Positions 9,327 to 16,573 of a DNA stretch of 55,884 bases are shown here, piece by piece. Origin of the DNA: Pseudomonadota bacterium (GTDB lineage Bacteria > Pseudomonadota > Gammaproteobacteria > Burkholderiales > Sulfuricellaceae). The notes beneath the pieces were generated by a model, which did no database searches, had not been told where the DNA came from, and saw only the letters and a list, made by a program, of their open reading frames with translations. The DNA lies in contig JAJYXP010000049.1 in NCBI GenBank assembly GCA_021801705.1, forward strand, positions 1 to 55,884, written 5' to 3'. How positions within the stretch are numbered: the first letter of the stretch is position 1; each line of letters opens with the position of its first letter. Made by a program: the position numbers and the translations under genes.

Positions 9327-10386
9327 TAGGTCCGGTCCTTTCGCGCGTCAGCTTGTAGTTGCGCACCGTGTTCAGACTGTCCGAAATGTCCGGCATCTCG
9401 ATGTTCACCGATCCGCCGCTGGAAAGCTCCTTCAGCGTGGTGAGGGCTGCCTGGACGGTCTTGGCCTTGACATCGAAATAGCGCCGCAGCCAAGTGTCCG
9501 CCGCCTTCAGGTCAGCCTTGTAGCTGGTCTCATCATGCCGCAGCAACGCGATACGGGCGGACAGCAGCCGCAGTTTGAGGTTCTCCCTGAGAAAATAGGA
9601 TTGCGACGGCGCAAGCAGCGGCGCTTCCGGATTATCCATGTTCTGGATGCGGATCAGTTGCTTCATGTCCTGCCAGATTTCCCGGCCCAGCTTCACCCAC
9701 GGCCGTTCTTCACCGCTCGGCTTCGCTGCCGCCCGGTCCGGGGGCAGTTCGCCGCTCATCAGCAATGGCAGGTCATCCACCGCGTTGATCAGGCCATCGA
9801 GGTGCAGGCTGTAGCCGACCACGTCCACCGCGGGCAGCGCCTGCAGGCGTTCGATATCCTTGACTATCACCTTGCGCAAACCGATGAACTGGGGTTTGTC
9901 CAGCCGCTGCAGGCGGCTGTCGGCGGTTTGCAGCGCAATCAGCGCAGCCTTGGGGTTGCCGGCAAGCTGTAATTGCTGGCTGGCAATCAACAGGATCTGT
10001 TCGATCTCGGCCAGCACCCACTCGTCGCGATTGCGGGAAAGCTCCTGGTAAAGCGCCTCCAGTGCCACCTGCTGATTCTGGGATTCGGTCAGTTTCTGCT
10101 CCAGCAGGCTGGTCTTGACCATCGCTTGCCGCGATTCCTCTTGCGCTTGTGCCGCAACGATCTGGCTCTCCTTGTTGCGGCTGTCGAATTCAGCCAGGCG
10201 CTTGCCCAGGTTTTGCTCGAGGGAGCTTGTGTGCTGCCGGCTATCCAGCCATTGCCAGCCGATCAGGGCCAATGCCACGACCGCAAGCAGCAGCCCGGGG
10301 TTAAAGCGGGAAAGTTTCGCCTGTGCCGGCTTATTCTCGGCCGTGGCCTGTATTTCCTGCTGCTTGTCCGCTGTATTGTCGCTCAT
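9310..10386 (-). CDS. hemX: HemX, haem-operon membrane protein
   Basis: 358 residues. A short cytoplasmic N-terminus leads into one membrane helix (about 30-47, LLLAVVALALIGWQWLDS), then a coiled coil (about 50-110) and a helical domain. This is the proteobacterial HemX family, often mis-annotated as uroporphyrinogen-III methyltransferase because of fused homologues. No methyltransferase motif is present. The last codons, reading K-S-L-F-Q-stop, come from the inverted end of the family B element. Without the element the frame would run ...TGPR-TGA and overlap the hemY GTG. The 5' junction with hemD is separated by a family A element. Confidence 0.88.
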   Translation of the reverse strand: MSDNTADKQQEIQATAENKPAQAKLSRFNPGLLLAVVALALIGWQWLDSRQHTSSLEQNLGKRLAEFDSRNKESQIVAAQAQEESRQAMVKTSLLEQKLTESQNQQVALEALYQELSRNRDEWVLAEIEQILLIASQQLQLAGNPKAALIALQTADSRLQRLDKPQFIGLRKVIVKDIERLQALPAVDVVGYSLHLDGLINAVDDLPLLMSGELPPDRAAAKPSGEERPWVKLGREIWQDMKQLIRIQNMDNPEAPLLAPSQSYFLRENLKLRLLSARIALLRHDETSYKADLKAADTWLRRYFDVKAKTVQAALTTLKELSSGGSVNIEMPDISDSLNTVRNYKLTRERTGPKSLFQ

Positions 10387-10401
10387 GCTTGTTCTCTAGT
10401 T

Positions 10402-10524
10402 CTGGTGGTCAGTCATGTTGAATTTGCGTGATTTTCTTGTAGGGCCGAATTCATTCGGCCAAATGTGCGAATGAATTCGCACCTACAAAGAACGTACAGT
10501 CTTTTTAAGTTGACTGACAACTGG
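10402..10524. mobile_element. Family A 115-bp element, copy 1 (hemD/hemX junction)
   Basis: The element proper spans 10406-10520 (115 bp) and is flanked on both sides by CTGG (10402-10405 and 10521-10524), read as a 4-bp target duplication. The ends are inverted repeats sharing GTCAGTCA. The core is a double palindrome with TGTAGGGCCGAATTC on one side and GAATTCGCACCTACA on the other. It inserted near the 3' end of hemD and provides its present stop codon. Confidence 0.9.
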
Positions 10525-11290
10525 TTTGTTGCCGCCATTCGATCAACCCGCTCAGCAAACCCTCATCCCCCGCGGCTGTCACATACACTTGCTCCATCCC
10601 GAGCTCACGCGCCACTTCCGCGATATTCTCATGGAATGCGAACAGCGGGGTTTTTTTTAAGAATTGTTGCCCGAGCTTGCCTATCAGATCGAACAGGTTG
10701 CGCATGCTCTCTCCGCTGGTTACGGTCACTGCGCCGACTTCGCCGCGCGCCCATTGATGCAGCAGCGTGCCCGCATCGGCGCCAAGCGGCTTGCCGCGCC
10801 GGTAGCACTCGGCAAAAGTGATCCTGGCGCCGCGCCGGGTCAATTCTTCGCCCAGTAACTCGCGTCCGCCTTCACCGCGGAAGATCACCACTTGCTTGCC
10901 GGCCATGTCCTGCAGCTCGGGCAACGCCAGCAGCGCCTCGCTGTCAAAACGTCCCTGCGGCACCAGCACGTCATTGATGCCGAAACGCGCCAGCGCCTTG
11001 CCGCTGCCCTTGCCCACCGCGGCGCAGCGCAAGCCCTGCGGCCAGGTGCGCCGCGCCCGGATCAGGTTCATCGCCTTGTTTGCCGCATTGGGGCTGATGA
11101 ATATCGCCAGGTCGAACTGCTCCAGGCGGTCAATCACGGCAGACAAGGGCCCCATGTCCTGTGCATCGAATATTTCCAGGGTCGGGAACAGGATCGCCCT
11201 GCCGCCGGCGCGCTCGATCAGCTTTACCAGATTCCCCGCCTGGTGCGCCGGCCGGGTCACCACCACGCCGAGCCCATCAAGCGGCTTCAT
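10505..11290 (-). CDS. hemD: Uroporphyrinogen-III synthase
   Basis: 261 residues. It closes and inverts ring D of hydroxymethylbilane to give uroporphyrinogen III. The N-terminus ([20 protein letters not shown]), the mid-region [15 protein letters not shown] and the later [16 protein letters not shown] are typical of HemD, which has low overall conservation. The ATG overlaps the hemC stop as ATGA. The current C-terminus ...[10 protein letters not shown] is partly encoded by family A copy 1. The reconstructed ancestral end is ...WRQQTRTREQA followed by a TGA overlapping the hemX ATG. The change affects only the last few residues, so the enzyme is probably active. Confidence 0.9.
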   Translation of the reverse strand: MKPLDGLGVVVTRPAHQAGNLVKLIERAGGRAILFPTLEIFDAQDMGPLSAVIDRLEQFDLAIFISPNAANKAMNLIRARRTWPQGLRCAAVGKGSGKALARFGINDVLVPQGRFDSEALLALPELQDMAGKQVVIFRGEGGRELLGEELTRRGARITFAECYRRGKPLGADAGTLLHQWARGEVGAVTVTSGESMRNLFDLIGKLGQQFLKKTPLFAFHENIAEVARELGMEQVYVTAAGDEGLLSGLIEWRQQTSCQST

Positions 11291-12234
11291 GCCCGCGCTT
11301 CGAGCTCCGCCAGAATCTTGTCGGCCCCCATGCCGATCAGGCGCTGTGCCAGCTCCTTGCCCAGCATTTCAGCGTCTTCCGGCTTGCCCGCCACTTCGGC
11401 GCGCACCATGCGCACGCCGTCCACGCTGGAAACGAAGCCGCGCAGCCCGAGCTTCCCGGCGGAGATCTCGGCGTAGCCGCCCAGCGGCACCTGGCAACTG
11501 CCGGCCAGGGCGCGGCTCATCGCCCGCTCGGCCGCAACACAGGCGGCGGTGTCAGGGTGGTTGAGGGGTGCCAGCAAGTCGACCAGGTCATCCCGCCCGG
11601 CCCGGCATTCGATGCCGAGCGCGCCCTGGCCCACCGCGGGCAGGCTCTGTCCGGTCGGCAGCAGCGCAGTGATGCGATCGCTTAAGGCCAGCCGCTTCAG
11701 CCCCGCCGCGGCGAGGATGATGGCGGCGTACTGCCCTTCGTCCAGCTTGCGCAGGCGGGTTTGCACGTTGCCGCGCAACGATTCGATCCTGAACGACGGG
11801 AAACGCGCCTGGATCTGGCACTGGCGGCGCAGACTGGACGTGCCGACCACGCTGCCCGCCGGCAGATCTTCCAGGTTCTTGAAACGGTTCGATACGAAAG
11901 CATCGCGCGGATCCTCGCGCTCTCCGGTGGCGACGAGGATAAACCCCTCCGGCAACACCATCGGCACGTCTTTCATCGAGTGCACCGCGATATCGGCTCT
12001 GCCGTCTGCAAGCGCCTGCTCCAGCTCCTTGACGAACAGCCCCTTGCCGCCGATCCTGGCGAGCGGGGAATCGAGGATCTGGTCTCCGGTGGTGGTCATG
12101 CCCAAGATGTTTATTTCCAATTGCGGATATAATGCCTGCAGTTGCTGCCTGACGTGGTGAGCCTGCCACATTGCCAGCGCGCTTTCGCGCGATGCAATGG
12201 TGATTCTGGCGACTGTTTTTTTTGTGCTTCCCAT
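11287..12234 (-). CDS. hemC: Hydroxymethylbilane synthase (porphobilinogen deaminase)
   Basis: 315 residues. It polymerises four porphobilinogens into hydroxymethylbilane. Family signatures are [20 protein letters not shown] at the N-terminus, [24 protein letters not shown], and the dipyrromethane-cofactor cysteine in [10 protein letters not shown]. Length is normal. It is the first gene of the minus-strand haem operon and overlaps hemD by 4 bases. It is divergent from the thioredoxin-like gene, with only 33 bases between the two starts, so promoter elements of one gene must overlap the other gene. Confidence 0.95.
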   Translation of the reverse strand: MGSTKKTVARITIASRESALAMWQAHHVRQQLQALYPQLEINILGMTTTGDQILDSPLARIGGKGLFVKELEQALADGRADIAVHSMKDVPMVLPEGFILVATGEREDPRDAFVSNRFKNLEDLPAGSVVGTSSLRRQCQIQARFPSFRIESLRGNVQTRLRKLDEGQYAAIILAAAGLKRLALSDRITALLPTGQSLPAVGQGALGIECRAGRDDLVDLLAPLNHPDTAACVAAERAMSRALAGSCQVPLGGYAEISAGKLGLRGFVSSVDGVRMVRAEVAGKPEDAEMLGKELAQRLIGMGADKILAELEARA

Positions 12235-12267
12235 TCAACAATAATCCCAACGTGAGTGCGTGTGTAG

Positions 12268-12753
12268 ATGAAATCGGCAAAATACCTGTTGGTCCTCATT
12301 TTAGCATGGATCTCCATTGCCTGTGCGCATGCGCAGGACCATGCCGAAGTTCCGCTGGCGCACGATTTGACGCTCGAAGCGAAGGAAGCGTTATCCAGGG
12401 GCGTGCCTGTCATGATCATGTTCGAGCGTCGCGGCTGTGCCTTCTGCACCCAGTTGATGACGGAATTTTTGCTGCCGATGCGGCGCAACGCGGAATACGA
12501 CACCAAGGTGCTCATGCGCCGCGTCGATGTGGGCAGCAGCGCCCCGCTGCGGATTTTTTCCGGGGAGCTGATTACCCACGCCCGCTTTGCCAGGCAAAAC
12601 GGCATCAAGCTGACCCCCACCATCAAGCTGTTCGACGCACGGGGCAATGAATTGACGGAGCCGCTGATTGGTCTCACCACGCCGGATTATTACGGCGTCT
12701 TTCTCGATCAGCGCATAGACGAGGCGCTCGCCAAGGTGCGCGCCGGAAAATAG
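12268..12753 (+). CDS. Periplasmic thioredoxin-fold protein (SoxW-like)
   Basis: 161 residues with a signal peptide (about 1-22, ending ACAHA) and a thioredoxin fold carrying the redox pair C57-AF-C60 in RRGCAFCTQL and the cis-proline context KLTPTIK. It is closest in style to SoxW/thioredoxin_2 periplasmic reductases. The substrate is unknown. It is divergent from hemC. The stop codon TAG directly abuts the inverted repeat at 12753-12829. Confidence 0.8.
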   Translation: MKSAKYLLVLILAWISIACAHAQDHAEVPLAHDLTLEAKEALSRGVPVMIMFERRGCAFCTQLMTEFLLPMRRNAEYDTKVLMRRVDVGSSAPLRIFSGELITHARFARQNGIKLTPTIKLFDARGNELTEPLIGLTTPDYYGVFLDQRIDEALAKVRAGK

Positions 12754-12829
12754 TAGGGTGGGCACAGCTTTATCGTGCCCACGCGGACAGGCAATCAACC
12801 GCGTGGGCACAAAAACGTGCCCACCCTAC
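12753..12829. repeat. Palindromic GTAGGGTGGGCAC repeat, short copy
   Basis: Inverted repeat with GTAGGGTGGGCAC at 12753-12765 and its exact complement at 12817-12829. An inner pair, GTGCCCACGCGG and CCGCGTGGGCAC, can extend the hairpin. A second copy, enlarged by another repeat, lies at 30421-30558. It sits between the thioredoxin gene and the convergent algR gene and could act as a transcript end, although no T-run follows. Confidence 0.75.
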
Positions 12830-12866
12830 CCGGCTTGGCGGTTTCAGTAGCCGTTTTTAAGTTCAG

Positions 12867-13634
12867 TCAACTCCGCCCGAATTCCTTGACGATGTGCTGC
12901 TGCCTCCGGCTCACCGGCAGCTTCTCGATACACCCGTCCAGCAAAACCACCCAGCCGGAAAAAGCCTCGCCCGATCCGTCCTGAACCTGGCGCTCGAAGC
13001 CTGCGATACAGGCACGCGCAACCAGGCAGTTGCGGTGAACGCGGACAAAGCGCCGGTCGAATTCCTGCTCCAGGTGGCTCAGGGATTCTTCCACCAGATA
13101 TTCGCGCTCAGCCGTTTTGACCGTGACATATTTGAGCTCGGCGCGCAGATAGAGGATTTTTTCCACCGGAACCAGGACAACCCGGCCGCGCTCGTACACG
13201 CTCAAATGCGTCCTGCCCCGCGGAGCAAGACCGCGCAGCGCCGACACTCCGCCGGCGGACAGCATCTTTGCCTTATGCAGGGCAGCGCACAGACGTTCCA
13301 CCCGGACCGGCTTGAGCAGGTAATCGATGGCATTCAGTTCGAATGCCTGGATGGCATGATTATCGTAAGCCGTGGTAAACACGATGGCGGGCGGGGAGGG
13401 CAAACGCTGCATATGTTGTGCTGCCTCGATGCCGTCCATGCCCGGCATGCGGATATCGAGCAGCACCACGTCCACCGCGTTCTGCGCCAGGAAACCCAGG
13501 GCCTCGCCGCCGTTCTCCGCCTCGCCGGCGAGGGCCAGCGGCTGGCCGGCGGCGCAGTCCTGCAGCAGCTCCTTGAGGCGGTTGCGGGCAGGCGCTTCGT
13601 CATCGACGATCAGGATGCGCAGGGGATCAGGCAT
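12867..13634 (-). CDS. algR: LytTR-family response regulator AlgR
   Basis: 255 residues. A receiver domain (about 1-125) has the phospho-acceptor D60 in VVLLDIRMPGMDG and a conserved lysine in NAIDYLLKPV. A C-terminal LytTR DNA-binding domain (about 150-250) contains ILYLRAELKYVTVKTAEREY and RRFVRVHRNCLVA. Together with the upstream AlgZ gene and the neighbouring argH and hemC genes this reproduces the argH-algZ-algR-hemC order of pseudomonads, where AlgR controls surface and virulence functions. The target genes here are unknown. The start overlaps the algZ stop by 8 bases. Confidence 0.92.
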   Translation of the reverse strand: MPDPLRILIVDDEAPARNRLKELLQDCAAGQPLALAGEAENGGEALGFLAQNAVDVVLLDIRMPGMDGIEAAQHMQRLPSPPAIVFTTAYDNHAIQAFELNAIDYLLKPVRVERLCAALHKAKMLSAGGVSALRGLAPRGRTHLSVYERGRVVLVPVEKILYLRAELKYVTVKTAEREYLVEESLSHLEQEFDRRFVRVHRNCLVARACIAGFERQVQDGSGEAFSGWVVLLDGCIEKLPVSRRQQHIVKEFGRS

Positions 13635-14679
13635 GCTTCTCTTTCACGTAGGGTACGACGATGTGGACCTGATAACTGCCACCGCTTATCTTCGTCACCA
13701 GCGAGGCCTCTGCATCGAAGTGCAGTTGCAGGCGTTCGCGTATGTTTCCCAGCGCCATCTTGTTGCCGGCATGGTGGCCGCCTTCCATCCGGTACGGGTT
13801 GGCGAGGACCAGATGCACCTGGTCGCGGGCACGGTAGATGTTGATCACGATTTCCCCCGGCTCAGAGCACGGCTCGATACCATGGTACACGGCATTTTCC
13901 AGCAAAGGCTGCAACACCAGCGGCGGAATCAGCGCATCGCCCGGCATGTTCTCCACGTGCCAGACCACACGGAGGCGCTCTCCCAAACGCAACTGCTCCA
14001 GGTCCAAATACTGTCGGCACAGCGCCACCTCCTTGTCCAGCGGCGCCAGTTGCCGGTTGTCCGCCATCAGCACGCGAAACAGGTCGGCCATGTCCTCCAG
14101 CGCCCGCTCGGCCCGCTTCGGGTCGGAGCGGATCAGGCTGAGCACCGCGTTGATGCTGTTGAACAGGAAATGCGGGCGGATCCGCGCCTGCAGTGCCTGT
14201 AGCCTGGCCTCGCTGATCGCGGGGGAAAAGGCCCGGCTGCGCAGGTTGAAATAGCCCAGCAGCACAGCGCTCGCCAGCGCGGTGAAAAGCCAGTGACGCT
14301 CGAGGTCTCCGATGCCGGCACTGAAAAAATAGCGGTTGAATTCATGCGCCAGGGTGGTGAGCATCAGTTCCAGCGCCAGCACGGCGGCCACACCCCAGCG
14401 GTAAGGCAGCCGCGCAAATAACCTGTGCGCCAGACACAAGGCCAGCAGGGAAAGCAGCAGCACCGGCTGGACCAGCGCCGAGATTTCTATCAGCGCCAGC
14501 CACAGGCCGTTCCAGGCAGGCGCTTTCAGCGCTGCCGCCGCCACGCTCATCCCGTCCACGAGCAACAGGATGCGCAGCCAGATGCCGAGATTGCAGAAAT
14601 CCGGCAGCGCCACGGGACTCGCCGGGGAAGGCGTTTTGGTCTCTGTGGGCGCGGGGGCATTTTGCTTTATACTTGGCAT
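13627..14679 (-). CDS. algZ: LytS-type sensor histidine kinase AlgZ
   Basis: 350 residues from the ATG at 14679 (MPSIKQNAPAPTETK); the frame continues 20 codons upstream, but that would overlap the argH promoter. There are about four membrane helices (residues 30-145). A histidine-kinase domain of the LytS/5TM type follows, with the phosphorylatable histidine in RPHFLFNSIN near residue 169 and the ATP-binding N box PLVLQPLLENAVYHGIE. A later GNIRERL stretch follows the usual G-box region. The signal sensed by this family is unknown. It is co-transcribed with algR and divergent from argH. Confidence 0.9.
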   Translation of the reverse strand: MPSIKQNAPAPTETKTPSPASPVALPDFCNLGIWLRILLLVDGMSVAAAALKAPAWNGLWLALIEISALVQPVLLLSLLALCLAHRLFARLPYRWGVAAVLALELMLTTLAHEFNRYFFSAGIGDLERHWLFTALASAVLLGYFNLRSRAFSPAISEARLQALQARIRPHFLFNSINAVLSLIRSDPKRAERALEDMADLFRVLMADNRQLAPLDKEVALCRQYLDLEQLRLGERLRVVWHVENMPGDALIPPLVLQPLLENAVYHGIEPCSEPGEIVINIYRARDQVHLVLANPYRMEGGHHAGNKMALGNIRERLQLHFDAEASLVTKISGGSYQVHIVVPYVKEKHA

Positions 14680-14708
14680 AATTGAATTTTGGTCAAGGTA
14701 ACGCACAG

Positions 14709-16109
14709 ATGCAACAAAAACCCGCGGCAACGGACACAACCTGGTCGGGCAGATTCAGCGAACCGGTGGCCGAACTCGTCAAACGCTACACCGCTTCGGT
14801 GGAGTTCGACCGGCGCCTGGCGGAGTTCGATATCCAGGGATCATTGGCCCATGCGGCCATGCTCGAAGCCTGCGCCATTATCGGCGCGCAGGATTTGGCG
14901 GCTATCCGCAAGGGCCTGGCGCAGATTCTGGATGAAATCCGCGCCGGCAAATTCGAGTGGTCTCTCGATCTGGAAGACGTCCACCTCAATATTGAAAAGC
15001 GCCTCACCGCCATCGTGGGAGAGGCCGGCAAGCGCCTGCACACCGCCCGTTCGCGCAACGACCAGGTGGCCACCGACATACGCCTGTGGCTGCGCGCCGC
15101 CATCGACGATTTGCTGGTGCTGATCAAGGCGCTCCAGTCCGCCCTGCTCGACCTGGCGGAACAGCATGCCGACACCGTCATGCCCGGCTTCACCCATCTC
15201 CAGGTCGCCCAGCCGGTCACCTTCGGCCATCACCTCATGGCCTATTTCGAAATGCTCAAGCGCGATGCGGACAGGATGCGCGACTGCCGCAGGCGCGTCA
15301 ACCGCCTGCCGCTCGGCGCGGCCGCGCTGGCCGGCACCAGCTATCCCATCGACCGGGAAAGGGTGGCGCGCGAACTGGGCTTCGATGGGGTATGCGAAAA
15401 CTCGCTCGACGCCGTATCCGACCGCGACTTCGCGATCGAATTCACCGCCTGCGCCGCGCTGGTGATGACCCATCTCTCCCGCCTGTCGGAAGAGCTGATC
15501 CTGTGGATGAGCCCGCGCGTCGGCTTCATCGACATCGCCGACCGCTTCTGTACCGGCTCTTCCATCATGCCGCAGAAGAAGAACCCGGACGTGCCGGAAC
15601 TGGTGCGCGGCAAAACCGGCCGCGTCACCGGCCACCTGATGGCGCTGCTGACCCTGATGAAATCCCAGCCGCTGGCCTACAACAAGGACAACCAGGAAGA
15701 CAAGGAACCGCTGTTCGATACCGTGGACACCCTGGCCGCGACGCTGAAGATCTACGCCGACATGATGGGCGGCATCACGGTGAACAAGGAAGCCATGCGC
15801 CAGGCCGCGTTTCAGGGCTATGCCACCGCCACCGACCTGGCCGACTACCTGGTGAAGAAGGGCCTGCCCTTCCGCGACGCCCACGAAGTCGTGGCCCGTG
15901 CCGTGCGCCATGCGGAAGGCAAACGCTGCGACCTGAGCGAACTAAAGCTGGATGAACTGCTCGAATTCTCGGCGCTGATCAGCGGCGATGTGTTTGCCGT
16001 GCTCACCCTGGAAGGCTCGCTCAACAGCCGCAACCATATCGGCGGCACCGCGCCGGATCAGGTCAGGGCCGCGATCCGGCGCGGCCGGAAATTTATCGAA
16101 ACCTACTGA
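14709..16109 (+). CDS. argH: Argininosuccinate lyase
   Basis: 466 residues. The cytosolic enzyme splits argininosuccinate into arginine and fumarate, the last step of arginine synthesis. The start is the ATG at 14709, ten bases after an AAGG ribosome site; an in-frame TTG at 14682 is less likely. The fumarase/aspartase-superfamily signature [12 protein letters not shown] lies near residue 283, with TARSRNDQV and [10 protein letters not shown] earlier. The catalytic serine is the second serine of GSS. Length is normal. It is followed 2 bases later by the S24-type gene, so the two may be co-transcribed. Confidence 0.96.
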   Translation: MQQKPAATDTTWSGRFSEPVAELVKRYTASVEFDRRLAEFDIQGSLAHAAMLEACAIIGAQDLAAIRKGLAQILDEIRAGKFEWSLDLEDVHLNIEKRLTAIVGEAGKRLHTARSRNDQVATDIRLWLRAAIDDLLVLIKALQSALLDLAEQHADTVMPGFTHLQVAQPVTFGHHLMAYFEMLKRDADRMRDCRRRVNRLPLGAAALAGTSYPIDRERVARELGFDGVCENSLDAVSDRDFAIEFTACAALVMTHLSRLSEELILWMSPRVGFIDIADRFCTGSSIMPQKKNPDVPELVRGKTGRVTGHLMALLTLMKSQPLAYNKDNQEDKEPLFDTVDTLAATLKIYADMMGGITVNKEAMRQAAFQGYATATDLADYLVKKGLPFRDAHEVVARAVRHAEGKRCDLSELKLDELLEFSALISGDVFAVLTLEGSLNSRNHIGGTAPDQVRAAIRRGRKFIETY

Positions 16110-16111
16110 AA

Positions 16112-16489
16112 ATGCAGACTCCCATGGCACAGAAAAAAATCATCCCCATCGTCCCGGAAAACGAACTTCCCGAAGAACTCGGCGCCTGCTCCAGCGCCGA
16201 ACCCTATGCGCTGATGGTGCTGGGCGACAGCATGCTGCCCGAGTTCGAGGAAGGCGAAATCATCGTCATCGAACCGGAAGGCCTGGCCCGCGACGGCTCC
16301 TACGTCGTCGCCTGGCACAAGGACGAATACATCTTCCGCCAACTGGTGCAGCACAACGGGCGCTGGTACCTGAAGCCGCTCAACGACATCTACCCCGTCG
16401 ATGAAGTGCCGGGGCTGGAAGTGGTGAAGGGCGTGGTTATCCAGAAGAAGAAACCGGGCGATCGCAGTTCGGCAAAGTTTTACGTTTGA
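16112..16489 (+). CDS. Short S24/LexA-fold protein lacking a DNA-binding domain
   Basis: 125 residues. The whole protein matches the C-terminal peptidase half of LexA and phage repressors: the catalytic-serine motif is GDSMLPEF (Ser40) and the strands around VVAWHKDEYIFRQL align with the region that carries the general-base lysine. That lysine position is occupied by Arg76 here (FRQL where LexA has VKRL); Lys70 lies six residues earlier. There is no N-terminal helix-turn-helix. It may be a non-proteolytic S24-fold protein. The start could also be the ATG at 16124. No clear ribosome site was seen, and translational coupling to argH is possible. Confidence 0.75.
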   Translation: MQTPMAQKKIIPIVPENELPEELGACSSAEPYALMVLGDSMLPEFEEGEIIVIEPEGLARDGSYVVAWHKDEYIFRQLVQHNGRWYLKPLNDIYPVDEVPGLEVVKGVVIQKKKPGDRSSAKFYV

Positions 16490-16573
16490 TCAAGACGTAA
16501 CAGGCAAAACTTCGCCGCTGCACCGGCTGAACGGCCAGCCGGAAAGTCGCTTGAAGGAGGTGGTGAGATTGCT

